From Microcaldota archaeon (GTDB lineage Archaea; Micrarchaeota; Micrarchaeia; Micrarchaeales; CABMGC01), in the NCBI GenBank assembly GCA_021835105.1, contig JAKBQS010000006.1, positions 1 to 25,623 on the forward strand: 25,623 bases of DNA, read 5' to 3'. Positions 1-7,302 of this stretch are shown in pieces (within the stretch, counting starts at the first letter, position 1; every line of letters starts with the position of its first letter). Under the pieces are notes generated by a model. That model had not been told where the DNA came from, did no database searches, and was given only the letters and a program-made list of their open reading frames with translations. The position numbers and the translations under genes are program-made.

Positions 1-53
1 CTTCCGGTAATCTATTCCAGGCGTACGCGTTAACCGGATTCTGCCACCCTGGC
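1..53 (-). tRNA. tRNA-Ser (GGA), 5' part, cut by the left edge
   Basis: Read on the minus strand from 53 downward. The acceptor 5' half (47-53) reads GCCAGGG, followed by T8 and a D arm with A14 and G18G19. A five-base anticodon-stem strand TACGC follows, then C32, T33 and a GGA anticodon at 16-18. The layout with a long D loop resembles class II tRNAs (Ser/Leu), and GGA gives Ser. The bases after position 37 do not pair with TACGC, so either an intron begins about here, as is common at 37/38 in archaea, or the arm is aberrant. The rest lies outside the window. A TATA-like box at about 76-86 is correctly spaced for a start near 53. The isotype is inferred from the anticodon alone. Confidence 0.55.
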
Positions 54-75
54 ACAGGAGATATATTTACCTAAA

Positions 76-86
76 TACTTTAAAAA
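76..86 (-). promoter_or_regulatory. TATA-like box for the tRNA-Ser gene
   Basis: On the minus strand this AT-rich stretch reads TTTTAAAGTAT. It is centred about 27 nt before the predicted tRNA 5' end, where an archaeal TATA box is expected. It supports reading 1-53 as the start of a tRNA gene. Confidence 0.45.
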
Positions 87-196
87 CATTGTAATTGAAG
101 TATTACACAGGCTTCATATCGTTTGTGCCAAGCAGCTAAATTGACTGCTTTATTATTAAGATATAATTTTGATATATGATTTGCGGTCGCGATAGG

Positions 197-1129
197 ATGG
201 ACAAGTTGGTTATAAAAGATCTGACAAAGAAGTATGAAGAAGGCAAGTATGCGCTTCACAAGCTTAGCCTTGAGATACCATCAGGCAGCGGCATATTTGC
301 CCTGATAGGAAGGAACGGGGCAGGAAAGACGACACTTATAAGGATACTTGCCACCCAGCTCATCCCCACTTCGGGAAAAGCCTCGATAAGCGGCATTGAC
401 GTTGTTAATAAACCAGAGGCCCTTAGGGAGATAATAGCATGCGTGCCGCAGGAGGCAAGAGCCATAAACTGGCTTACCCCACGGCAGTTTATCTTCTCTT
501 ATCTCCTATGGAGGGGTTACAGATGGAGGGAGGCACGGAAGAAGGCTGAGGAATCAATGAAGAGGCTGGGGATAGAAAAGTATATAGACATGCCAAGCAG
601 GAAACTCTCCGGAGGCACAAAGAGGAAGGTACTCGTAGCTACCGTGATTGCCTCAGAGGCAAGCATAATATTCCTTGACGAGCCAACCACAGGCCTTGAC
701 CCGCTCTCAAGAAGCGAGCTTTGGAATACGTTGCACAACCTCAAGAAGGATCACTTCATTTTCCTGACAACGCACTATCTTGAGGAAGCAGAGAAACTTG
801 CTGACAGGATAGGCATACTGGAAGGCGGAAGGCTCCTTGCCGTTGGCACGCTTGAGGAACTCAGGGGCATGGTAAAATACCCGTACAGCATAAAAATATT
901 CTCTGATTACAAGCCTGCCAAGCGTATCTCCGGGCAGGTGGTCGAGGGCGTTGATGGATACAGGCAGATTGCAACCACTGAGAAGGAGGCGCGGGAGCTG
1001 TCAAGCGAATTGATAAGGAAGGGCATAAAATTTTCTATGAACCCAATATCACTGGAGGACATATTTTACTTTATAGTTAAGAAGCCAATTGAGAGCGAAA
1101 ACTATGACGATGAAAAGGAGCCGTACTAG
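197..1129 (+). CDS. ABC-2 type exporter, ATP-binding subunit
   Basis: ATPase subunit of an ABC-2 exporter, acting at the inner face of the membrane with the permease encoded next. Counted from the longer ATG at 176, the nucleotide-binding domain shows Walker A GRNGAGKT (45-52), Q-loop Q92, signature LSGGT (144-148), Walker B IIFLDEP (164-170) and H-loop H200, so it should be catalytically competent. The C-terminal ~90 residues form the accessory domain common in drug/lipid/polysaccharide ABC-2 ATPases. I prefer ATG 197 because the family N-terminus begins there and an AT-rich box (about 167-178) lies at leaderless spacing; ATG 176 would add seven residues. The next gene overlaps its 3' end, so the two are translationally coupled. 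The substrate cannot be told from sequence. Confidence 0.9.
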   Translation: MDKLVIKDLTKKYEEGKYALHKLSLEIPSGSGIFALIGRNGAGKTTLIRILATQLIPTSGKASISGIDVVNKPEALREIIACVPQEARAINWLTPRQFIFSYLLWRGYRWREARKKAEESMKRLGIEKYIDMPSRKLSGGTKRKVLVATVIASEASIIFLDEPTTGLDPLSRSELWNTLHNLKKDHFIFLTTHYLEEAEKLADRIGILEGGRLLAVGTLEELRGMVKYPYSIKIFSDYKPAKRISGQVVEGVDGYRQIATTEKEARELSSELIRKGIKFSMNPISLEDIFYFIVKKPIESENYDDEKEPY

Positions 1130-1853
1130 CCAGTTCATTGCTTCGGTTCTTTCTAACGCAGTGTATGCGCTGGGAAATTACCCTGCAATGATGGTAAGCA
1201 TGTTCATGACACCATTCTCCATACTTGTAGTCATATTCTTTGTCAGCAAAGGATCGCTTCTTACTGTAGCTATAGAAGGCGGCCTCATAATGACAATGAT
1301 AACTAGCGGAATGAGCCTCCAGACGGATTTATCACACCTGAAGAACGACTTCAAACTGCAGGACATGGTTGTAAGCTCGCCTACAAGCGCAGGCACTTAT
1401 CTTATCGGGATGGCAATATCCGAGCTTGTCTATTCAATACCTGCTATGGTGGTTCTAGTAATACTCGCGCTTGCGTTTACGCACCTCTCAGCTGCAGCGT
1501 GGGCCAGCCTTATCGCGGTAATGCTGGCAATGTTTGCCTTCTCAACATGCCTTGGGTTTTTCATATCTACTTTTACAACTGATGTTATGGAGAGTTGGGC
1601 TTACACAGGCATAATATCAACGATAATATCAGCATTGCCACCTGTCTACTACCCGATAACCTATATACCGTTTCCATTCAGGTATCTCGCGTATCTCTCT
1701 CCCGCGACTTATGCTGCAGAGATAGTGCAGAATGCATCAGGCTTTCTCACTCTTGGAGGCGGTGCACTCGCCATCGACTGGATTGTGATATTCGCAGTAA
1801 CCTTGGTAATCGGTTTTATAGCAATTAAAAAGTCGCGATGGAGAGATGTATAG
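1104..1853 (+). CDS. ABC-2 type transporter permease
   Basis: Membrane subunit of about 249 residues, the partner of the upstream ATPase. It has a basic cytoplasmic N-terminus (KRSRTSQ) and about six hydrophobic segments. Before the last helices comes the ABC-2 hallmark stretch rich in Pro and aromatics (LPPVYYPITY, then LSPATYAAE), and the protein ends in a basic tail KKSRWRD. The start overlaps the ATPase gene by 26 nt. ATG 1104 is chosen over a TTG at 1089; ATG 1110 is also possible. Family assignment is firm. The substrate is unknown, and this class moves drugs, lipids, glycans or ions. Confidence 0.87.
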   Translation: MTMKRSRTSQFIASVLSNAVYALGNYPAMMVSMFMTPFSILVVIFFVSKGSLLTVAIEGGLIMTMITSGMSLQTDLSHLKNDFKLQDMVVSSPTSAGTYLIGMAISELVYSIPAMVVLVILALAFTHLSAAAWASLIAVMLAMFAFSTCLGFFISTFTTDVMESWAYTGIISTIISALPPVYYPITYIPFPFRYLAYLSPATYAAEIVQNASGFLTLGGGALAIDWIVIFAVTLVIGFIAIKKSRWRDV

Positions 1854-1877
1854 GTATATTTTATATTGGTTGATTTC

Positions 1878-2153
1878 ATGTCGAATGAGATAAGGTGTGC
1901 ACACATACTGGTCGAGAAGGAGTCTGTTGCCAAAGAGCTGCTTGAGAAGCTTAAAAAGGGCGAATCCTTCTCAAAGCTCGCAGAGCAGTATTCGATAGAC
2001 GGCTCAAGAAGGCGCGGCGGTGACCTGGGATTTTTTGGCAGGGGTGTTATGGTTAAGCCTTTCGAGGATGCAGCATTTGCCTTGCAGAAAGGGGAGATAT
2101 CCGGGCTTGTGAAGACGCAGTTCGGCTATCACATTATAAAGAGGTTAGAGTAG
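1878..2153 (+). CDS. Single-domain parvulin peptidyl-prolyl isomerase
   Basis: A 91-residue parvulin with no signal peptide or anchor, so probably cytosolic. It catalyses cis/trans isomerisation of Xaa-Pro bonds. The domain is complete: the first strand with RCAHILV, the GGDLGFFGRG turn, the MVKPFEDAAF helix, and the C-terminal FGYHIIK strand with the second conserved His. Stand-alone parvulins of about 90 residues are known in archaea. ATG 1878 is used because it starts the domain directly after a TATA-like stretch near 1853-1863; a TTG at 1866 would add four residues. It stands between an ABC operon and a convergent HAD gene, with no functional link visible. Confidence 0.93.
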   Translation: MSNEIRCAHILVEKESVAKELLEKLKKGESFSKLAEQYSIDGSRRRGGDLGFFGRGVMVKPFEDAAFALQKGEISGLVKTQFGYHIIKRLE

Positions 2154-2209
2154 AGGCTTGCGGATTAGTTTACGAATAAAGCGCCAGGATAGGAAGTCTG
2201 CATGCATTC

Positions 2210-2842
2210 TCAATGTACCTTGACCCTTTCAGGCTTTATGTTTTTCAGGCTTATGCCCAGCGCGGAAATATCTGTCCGCAGCTGCTGCGCATTGGAGAAT
2301 AATATTGCATGCATCCCGAGCTTTTTGGCTGCGCTTATGTTCTGCGGCGTATCATCTATAAATAGGCATTCTTCAGGCTTTGATCCGAGTTCCCGCATTA
2401 TTATCTGGTAGGATCTTGGATCTGGTTTCGATATGCCAACCTGGTATGAATAAGACATTGCATCGAATACAGAACCTAGGTCAAACCTTTTGAGTATGTA
2501 TTCAACCCACTCTTTTCCATGTATAGACAGTATGCCCAATTTGAATCCGCTTGCTTTTAAGTCGCCCACTACTCCCCTTGTGCCTTCTATTTCCCTGAAA
2601 TTTTCGCGTATGCCCTGCTTGAGCTCCTCCGGGCTTATGTTCCAGCCGGATTCCCTTATTACGGCTATGAGGTATTCTTCTTCTGATATGCGACCGTTGC
2701 AGAAGTCGTCAAGATGCTTTCCCTCAAGATTAGAGGATGCCTCATCCCTCTTCAGGTTGAGCTTTGAAGTGATGGAGTCTTCGACTCCGCGCAGTCCTGT
2801 AATCTGCACGCCACCCACATCAAAGATAACTGTTGTTATCAT
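2210..2842 (-). CDS. HAD-superfamily hydrolase (phosphatase-like)
   Basis: A 210-residue haloacid-dehalogenase-fold hydrolase, probably a small-molecule phosphatase. Motif I is FDVGGV with nucleophile D8; the usual second Asp of DxD is Gly, as in a known subset of this family that includes YihX-like and epoxide-hydrolase N-terminal domains. Motif II is near LSIHGKEW, motif III Lys is K139 in SKPDP, and motif IV is FIDDTPQN with D163/D164. A helical cap lies between motifs I and II. ATG 2842 is preferred over an upstream TTG at 2851 because the first strand starts immediately. It converges on the parvulin gene with a 56-nt gap. The substrate is unknown. Confidence 0.87.
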   Translation of the reverse strand: MITTVIFDVGGVQITGLRGVEDSITSKLNLKRDEASSNLEGKHLDDFCNGRISEEEYLIAVIRESGWNISPEELKQGIRENFREIEGTRGVVGDLKASGFKLGILSIHGKEWVEYILKRFDLGSVFDAMSYSYQVGISKPDPRSYQIIMRELGSKPEECLFIDDTPQNISAAKKLGMHAILFSNAQQLRTDISALGISLKNIKPERVKVH

Positions 2843-2968
2843 CTGCTTCAACCAGTAAAATATGTTTGCAGCATATGATATAAGAATTGGTAAGTAGGGT
2901 TTTCAGGCTAGGCCGTTTATTAGGATACTAATAAATATGCAGGTAATGATTTGGTAATTAGACCATTT

Positions 2969-3586
2969 ATGGTGCCCAAAAAATTGACCAGGAGCGAAGG
3001 CTCTGGCGCTGTCTTTCTTTGCCTGGTAAGAAAGGAACAGTTTTTGGTAACAGGCCCGCCAGGAGTTGGAAAGAGCACGCTCTGCGAGGAATTTAACCGG
3101 AGTGGAATCGAGGCCATAGACAGCGACAGTATCAAAGGATTATGCAGGTTTTACCATCTTGATGGAAAGCTGATGACTGATTCTAAAGGGAAGCCACGGG
3201 AACCTAGCAAGGAGGAGATAGATACCGTAAGCTTCCTTCCTCACTTCAAGCCAGACATACTGCAGCAGCTTCTTATCCTGAACCCTGAATTCCGTTTTTT
3301 TGCAGACGCGCCAAACGTAGACCAGGTTGCACACCTTTTTAGCAGGGTCTTTTATCTTAGGCTTGATCCTGAGCATGTAGAAGAGAGGCTGAAGAGCCCG
3401 GAGAGGCAGCGTACAGGGACGGCATTTACAGGAGGGAAGGCACAGAGGGAGACCTTGATTAACAGGGTCCTGCCAGACAGGGACAGGAAAGCTTTGGAAT
3501 CAGGATGGATTATACTTGATGCGCGCCTTAAGCCAGAGGAGCTCAAGAGGATAATACTTGAGGAAGTCAGGAGAGGCAGAGACTGA
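2969..3586 (+). CDS. P-loop NTPase, small-molecule-kinase-like
   Basis: A protein of about 205 residues with a clear Walker A GPPGVGKST (29-37), followed by AIDSDSIKGL, a layout seen in nucleotide/shikimate-kinase-type P-loop proteins where the DSD-like patch helps bind substrate. A basic segment with RLKSPERQR near residue 140 could act as a lid. Its phosphate acceptor is not recognisable. ATG 2969 is used; a TTG at 2951 would add six residues and lies closer to the AT-rich box at about 2928-2940, so the start is uncertain. It is flanked by a divergent HAD gene and a separate ABC operon. I do not recognise a characterised family. Confidence 0.7.
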   Translation: MVPKKLTRSEGSGAVFLCLVRKEQFLVTGPPGVGKSTLCEEFNRSGIEAIDSDSIKGLCRFYHLDGKLMTDSKGKPREPSKEEIDTVSFLPHFKPDILQQLLILNPEFRFFADAPNVDQVAHLFSRVFYLRLDPEHVEERLKSPERQRTGTAFTGGKAQRETLINRVLPDRDRKALESGWIILDARLKPEELKRIILEEVRRGRD

Positions 3587-3695
3587 TAAAAGAATGGTTC
3601 GGCTTTTTGTATCTTTGCATTTTAGCCTTTATGTGGTCTTTTTCTGATAGCTTATGACAGAGGGCCAATTGTGTATTTTTATGCGCGGATGCTTG
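3587..3695. other. Intergenic region with T-rich runs
   Basis: Between the P-loop gene and the second ABC operon there is no plausible gene. It contains two plus-strand T runs (about 3605-3609 and 3640-3645) that could end the upstream transcript, since archaeal termination is often at oligo-T. Confidence 0.3.
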
Positions 3696-3707
3696 AATAT
3701 TAATAAG
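3696..3707 (+). promoter_or_regulatory. TATA-like box for the second ABC operon
   Basis: AATATTAATAAG is centred about 24 nt before ATG 3725, with no ribosome binding site between, as expected for a leaderless archaeal transcript. Confidence 0.45.
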
Positions 3708-3724
3708 TTCAGGTATTATTTCTA

Positions 3725-4651
3725 ATGGATGCAATGGCTAAAGACAATTATGCTGTCCGTGCAAAGAATCTCTCCAAGAGATTCGGCAGCGTTGAAGCAT
3801 TAAAGGATATAAACTTTGGGCTTGAGAGGAAGGACCTTCTTGTGCTTATTGGTTCAAATGGTGCAGGGAAGAGTACGCTCCTGAAAACGGCTGCAGGGCT
3901 GTACAGGCCCAGTAGAGGGAGAATAGAGGTACTTGGAAAGGATGCATATGCCCACAATCCAGATGTGCTTCGCAGGATATCTTTTCTTGGAGAGAACTAC
4001 GCTTTGTACGACAACCTTACAGTAAAGGATAACCTTAGATTCTTTTCGAGAATGTACGGGATAGAGGCTGGAAGAGCAGAGGAGGCGTATATGGAGCTGC
4101 TTGCAAAGCTAAGTGCTACAGAGTATCTAAACAGGAAGGTTTCGCAGCTTAGCAGGGGCACGAAACAGAAGGTGGCGATATGCAGGGCCCTGATTAACAC
4201 GCCAGAAGTGCTCTTCCTGGATGAGCCTACGGCATTCCTCGATGCGGATTCGTCTTTTGCGATACAGAACCTGCTTTCGGAAAAGTCATCGGAAGGCGTG
4301 GCGATAATATATGCGACGCAGAGGCTTGAGGAGATAAATTCCATTGGGACAAGGTTTGCAGTTATGAGTTCTGGCAGGCTGAAGTACTTTGGGAGCAGAG
4401 AGGAGATAGTGATGAGGTTGGGGAATGTGGAACTTGAGATAGAGCTTCTTACGCCTCCCAGCAGCAAGCTAATCAGCGCGTTATCCGAAGAGCTTGGGAG
4501 AGGCTTCAGGATGGGAGGGCGGAGGAATATAATCACTGTTAGCGGAGTAGGTTTGCATGATATACCTGGTATAACAGAACTGGTTATCTCCAAAGGCGGA
4601 AAGGTCATAGGCGTTGATTACCTCAAAAAAGCCCTGCTAGAGGTAAAGTAA
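3725..4651 (+). CDS. ABC-2 type exporter, ATP-binding subunit with altered H-loop
   Basis: A 308-residue ATPase paired with the following permease. Walker A is GSNGAGKST (43-51), the signature is LSRGT (142-146) instead of LSGG, and Walker B is VLFLDEP (162-168). The Q-loop position carries E90 within LGENYALYDNLTV, and the H-loop, usually TH, reads ATQRLEE with Q199. The signature and Q-loop changes occur in other ABC-2 ATPases. Loss of the switch His is rarer and would be expected to slow hydrolysis. The C-terminal ~90 residues are an accessory domain. ATG 3725 follows a TATA-like box at leaderless spacing. It is a divergent paralogue of the ATPase at 197. Confidence 0.88.
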   Translation: MDAMAKDNYAVRAKNLSKRFGSVEALKDINFGLERKDLLVLIGSNGAGKSTLLKTAAGLYRPSRGRIEVLGKDAYAHNPDVLRRISFLGENYALYDNLTVKDNLRFFSRMYGIEAGRAEEAYMELLAKLSATEYLNRKVSQLSRGTKQKVAICRALINTPEVLFLDEPTAFLDADSSFAIQNLLSEKSSEGVAIIYATQRLEEINSIGTRFAVMSSGRLKYFGSREEIVMRLGNVELEIELLTPPSSKLISALSEELGRGFRMGGRRNIITVSGVGLHDIPGITELVISKGGKVIGVDYLKKALLEVK

Positions 4652-4660
4652 GGTGGTGCA

Positions 4661-5455
4661 ATGGTGGATGCAAGTAAGGTATATGCAGTTGCTGTGAAGG
4701 ACCTCAAAGAGGCTTTTGCCAGCTTGGCCATATACGGCCCAATGATAGGCATACCGCTCTTTTTTGCACTTACGTTGCCAGTTTTCACAATTTATGTTTC
4801 GAAGTATGCGGGTCCAGAGATAGTGCAGAGAATAATAGGCGTAGCCGCTGCAGGCGCTGCTGCAGCGTACGGCTCCAGCAAGTTCCTCTTTGTCCAGTTC
4901 TTCTCCGTAAGCATACTGGGACCAATATTCATGACCATGCCCATAATAACAGCATCGGTAATAGCCGCAGACAGCTTTGCAGGGGAGAAGGAGCGGAAGA
5001 CTGCGGAATCGCTTCTAACCACGCCTGCATCGGATATGGACCTTCTGCTTGGGAAGATGCTAGCTTCGCTGATACCTGCGGTATTGCTTACCATTGCAGT
5101 ATTCATAGTCTACGCTGCCGTCTCAAATTACTTCTCAGCAGTGAACTACGGGCAGGTAGTATTTCCAAATACAAGCTGGTATATGATGATACTCGATTCC
5201 CCATTCCTTGCCCTGACAACGATAGGCCTTGTGGTCCTTGTCTCTGCAAGGGTGAAGGGCATAAAGGAGGCGCAGCAGATAAGCGCCCTGCTTGTGCTAC
5301 CAATTCTTGTTATACCATTTGTATCGGTATTCAATGTTGCTACGCTTGATTTTACCTTCTTCCTGTACCTTCTGATAGCGCTCATAGCCTCAAGCCTCAT
5401 TGTACTTGCACTTAGCATAAGGCTATTCGACAGGGAGAAGTTCATAGGCGCGTGA
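4661..5455 (+). CDS. ABC-2 type transporter permease (NatB-like layout)
   Basis: A 264-residue polytopic membrane protein with about six hydrophobic segments. After the second helix comes the diagnostic stretch ADSFAGEKERKTAESLL followed by TPAS, typical of NatB/ABC-2 permeases. It starts 9 nt after the ATPase stop, behind a clear GGTGGTG ribosome binding site (4652-4658), so the two genes form one operon. The first extracytoplasmic loop is Ala-rich. It probably forms a homodimer driven by the upstream ATPase. The substrate is unknown; Na+ export and lipid or peptide export are all seen in the family. Confidence 0.88.
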   Translation: MVDASKVYAVAVKDLKEAFASLAIYGPMIGIPLFFALTLPVFTIYVSKYAGPEIVQRIIGVAAAGAAAAYGSSKFLFVQFFSVSILGPIFMTMPIITASVIAADSFAGEKERKTAESLLTTPASDMDLLLGKMLASLIPAVLLTIAVFIVYAAVSNYFSAVNYGQVVFPNTSWYMMILDSPFLALTTIGLVVLVSARVKGIKEAQQISALLVLPILVIPFVSVFNVATLDFTFFLYLLIALIASSLIVLALSIRLFDREKFIGA

Positions 5456-5476
5456 GAGAGCTACGCACTCAATGGA

Positions 5477-5484
5477 TTATATAT
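5477..5484 (+). promoter_or_regulatory. TATA-like box for the deoC operon
   Basis: TTATATAT is centred about 24 nt before ATG 5504, and no GGTG motif precedes the start. It probably drives a leaderless transcript covering deoC and the three genes behind it. Confidence 0.5.
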
Positions 5485-5503
5485 TTTTCCTTCCAGATAT
5501 TAT

Positions 5504-6271
5504 ATGGCTGCTGAGCAAATGCAATACGCCAAAGCAAGGGAAGTGATGGGGGTAACAGACAGCACGTTGCTTAAACCTTATGCCACTTACGAGCATGTAA
5601 AGGCACTGATAGAAGAGGCAATAGAGCTATCCGCTTACAGCGTTTGCATACTTCCTTCCCAGCTGGCAAATGCCAAACGCATCATAAAGGATAACGGGGC
5701 GGAGCTCCACGCGTGCGTAGTGGCAGATTTCCCGTTTGGCGGATCCGATACTGAAGCCAGGGAGCGCATGTCGAGCCATTATTCGGAAGATGCCGATGAG
5801 ATAGACATAGTTGTCAACCTTCCACTGGTAAAAAGCGCTGATTTTGCAGCAGTTCTGCAGGACCTCAAGGCCGTTGTAGGAGCAGTGCACGCAAACGGCA
5901 AGAAGATAAAAGTTATAACTGAGGATGCTTACCTCACCAAACCTGAAAAAGAGAGGGTGTACAGATGCGTATGCGATTCTGGCGCTGACTTTATAAAGAC
6001 CAGCACAGGATTTGCAGAGAAGGAGTACGCAATATCTTTAGGAAATGCATCTACCGGAGCTGTTCCGGAGAATATCTCCCTTATGTCAAAAATAGCAGAT
6101 GAAGCAGGCAGGAGCAGTATAGGGATAAAGGCCTCTGGAGGCGTAAAGAGCTATGAGGATGCAATGAGAATGTGCGAGGCTGCAAGGAGAAGACTTCTGC
6201 CTAGTGAATTCAGGATAGGGACCAGCAGCGCTAGAGCGATATTTAACAGTTGTTCGGGTGATTTGCGATGA
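5504..6271 (+). CDS. deoC: Deoxyribose-phosphate aldolase
   Basis: A 255-residue class I aldolase that splits 2-deoxyribose 5-phosphate into glyceraldehyde 3-phosphate and acetaldehyde, the last step of deoxynucleoside breakdown. The TIM-barrel landmarks are in order: VADFPFG (73-79), the Asp of DEIDIVVN (D101), the Schiff-base lysine K165 in FIKTSTGF, the proton-relay lysine K209 in GIKASGGVK, and a phosphate-binding RIGTSS near the C-terminus. These match the E. coli triad Asp102, Lys167 and Lys201. Its stop overlaps the next start (ATGA, 6268-6271), which ties it to a deoxyribosyltransferase-like fusion protein and supports a role in deoxynucleoside salvage. Confidence 0.95.
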   Translation: MAAEQMQYAKAREVMGVTDSTLLKPYATYEHVKALIEEAIELSAYSVCILPSQLANAKRIIKDNGAELHACVVADFPFGGSDTEARERMSSHYSEDADEIDIVVNLPLVKSADFAAVLQDLKAVVGAVHANGKKIKVITEDAYLTKPEKERVYRCVCDSGADFIKTSTGFAEKEYAISLGNASTGAVPENISLMSKIADEAGRSSIGIKASGGVKSYEDAMRMCEAARRRLLPSEFRIGTSSARAIFNSCSGDLR

Positions 6272-7284
6272 TAGTGTTCAGTTCTTCCACGGCAGGCTCA
6301 AACAGGGGAAAGCTTGAGGAGAAGGTTGCGAAGATGGCGAAGGCCAATGGCAAGAGAGTCAGGATAATAAACTTTGTAGATAAGATGGTGGAGTGCGCAA
6401 AGCCTTTGAGCATGAACATAACGCCATCAACTATACCAAACCTTGATCCCCAAGTGATAAAGGTGCTTAAGGAAAATGCGATGCATAGGATAAGCGATGT
6501 AATAAACGCAGAGAAGGGCACCGATTTCATAATAGATGGGCATACGGCTTTCTGGTGGAAGAACGGGCCTATAAGCCTGATGGATGTGCGGGACTTCTCT
6601 GACTTGAAGCCCGATCTATTCGTGACTGTAATATCTACGCCTGCACAGCTTAAGGACACCATACTCAAGGACAAGGAATGGATTGACAAGGAGATAGACA
6701 TATACGAGATATCGGTATGGTCGGAACTGGAGATATACACCATGGACCTTATAAGCCGCACGCTTGGAAAGTCAAATTACCTTGTCGGGATAGACGAAGA
6801 TCCAGCCACTATATACAACCTAATGTACAACCCGAATATGTTGAAGATATATGCAAGCTTTTCTATGGAGCACAGGGACACCAGCTATAAGAGGCTCGAT
6901 AGATTCATATCGAAGCTTAGGGAGATGGCGATAGTGTTTGACCCGCGCAGCGTTGACCTGAGTTATTACGGAGAATATTATAAGGACTCCAGGATAAAGG
7001 AGATTGCCTTCAACCAGACTGTTAGGAGAGATTACAGGCTCATAGACCAATCAGACCTTGTAGTCATACACCTTGCAAGCCTTGTTTATTCCAGCGGCGT
7101 GGATAGTGAGAGGATGCATGCGCACAGCACAGGGAAGAGGGTCCTGCTATATTTCCCATTTGAGAAATACAGCCCCTTCACTCCTTACTTTGTCAACAAG
7201 ATGTTTAATAATGAGGAGGAGCTCATTAGCGAGATAAGGAAGATTGCTTCGCGCGCGCATAGCATAAGCGCAAAGAAGGGCTAG
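6268..7284 (+). CDS. Adenylate-kinase-like (AdkA) domain fused to a nucleoside 2-deoxyribosyltransferase-like domain
   Basis: A 338-residue two-part protein. Residues 1-180 follow archaeal adenylate kinase (AdkA) landmarks: an N-terminal strand and P-loop, a VRIINFVDKM segment, an IIDGHT strand (88-93; AdkA has IVDTH), a PDLFV strand and a D-rich lid region. The P-loop is degenerate: A9 replaces the first Gly and L16 the Ser/Thr after G14-K15, so kinase activity is doubtful. Residues 191-338 look like the deoxyribosyltransferase fold: a KIYASFSM first strand, IDQSDLVV (259-266) and SSGVDSERMHA (275-285), where E281 sits at the catalytic Glu position. The ATGA overlap with deoC suggests deoxynucleoside metabolism. 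Domain calls are by eye; the fusion itself is plain in one uninterrupted frame. Confidence 0.7.
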   Translation: MIVFSSSTAGSNRGKLEEKVAKMAKANGKRVRIINFVDKMVECAKPLSMNITPSTIPNLDPQVIKVLKENAMHRISDVINAEKGTDFIIDGHTAFWWKNGPISLMDVRDFSDLKPDLFVTVISTPAQLKDTILKDKEWIDKEIDIYEISVWSELEIYTMDLISRTLGKSNYLVGIDEDPATIYNLMYNPNMLKIYASFSMEHRDTSYKRLDRFISKLREMAIVFDPRSVDLSYYGEYYKDSRIKEIAFNQTVRRDYRLIDQSDLVVIHLASLVYSSGVDSERMHAHSTGKRVLLYFPFEKYSPFTPYFVNKMFNNEEELISEIRKIASRAHSISAKKG

Positions 7285-7302
7285 CAGGTTTAAGGTGGGA
7301 TA

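Noticed and set aside
42..54. Small hairpin TGCCA-GGG-TGGCA as a terminator
   Set aside because: It coincides with the acceptor and D-arm start of the partial tRNA-Ser, and no T run follows.
3997..4608. 203-codon open frame antisense to the second ABC ATPase
   Set aside because: It lies wholly opposite a gene with intact Walker motifs, is Ser/Leu-rich low-grade sequence and has no own promoter or domain.
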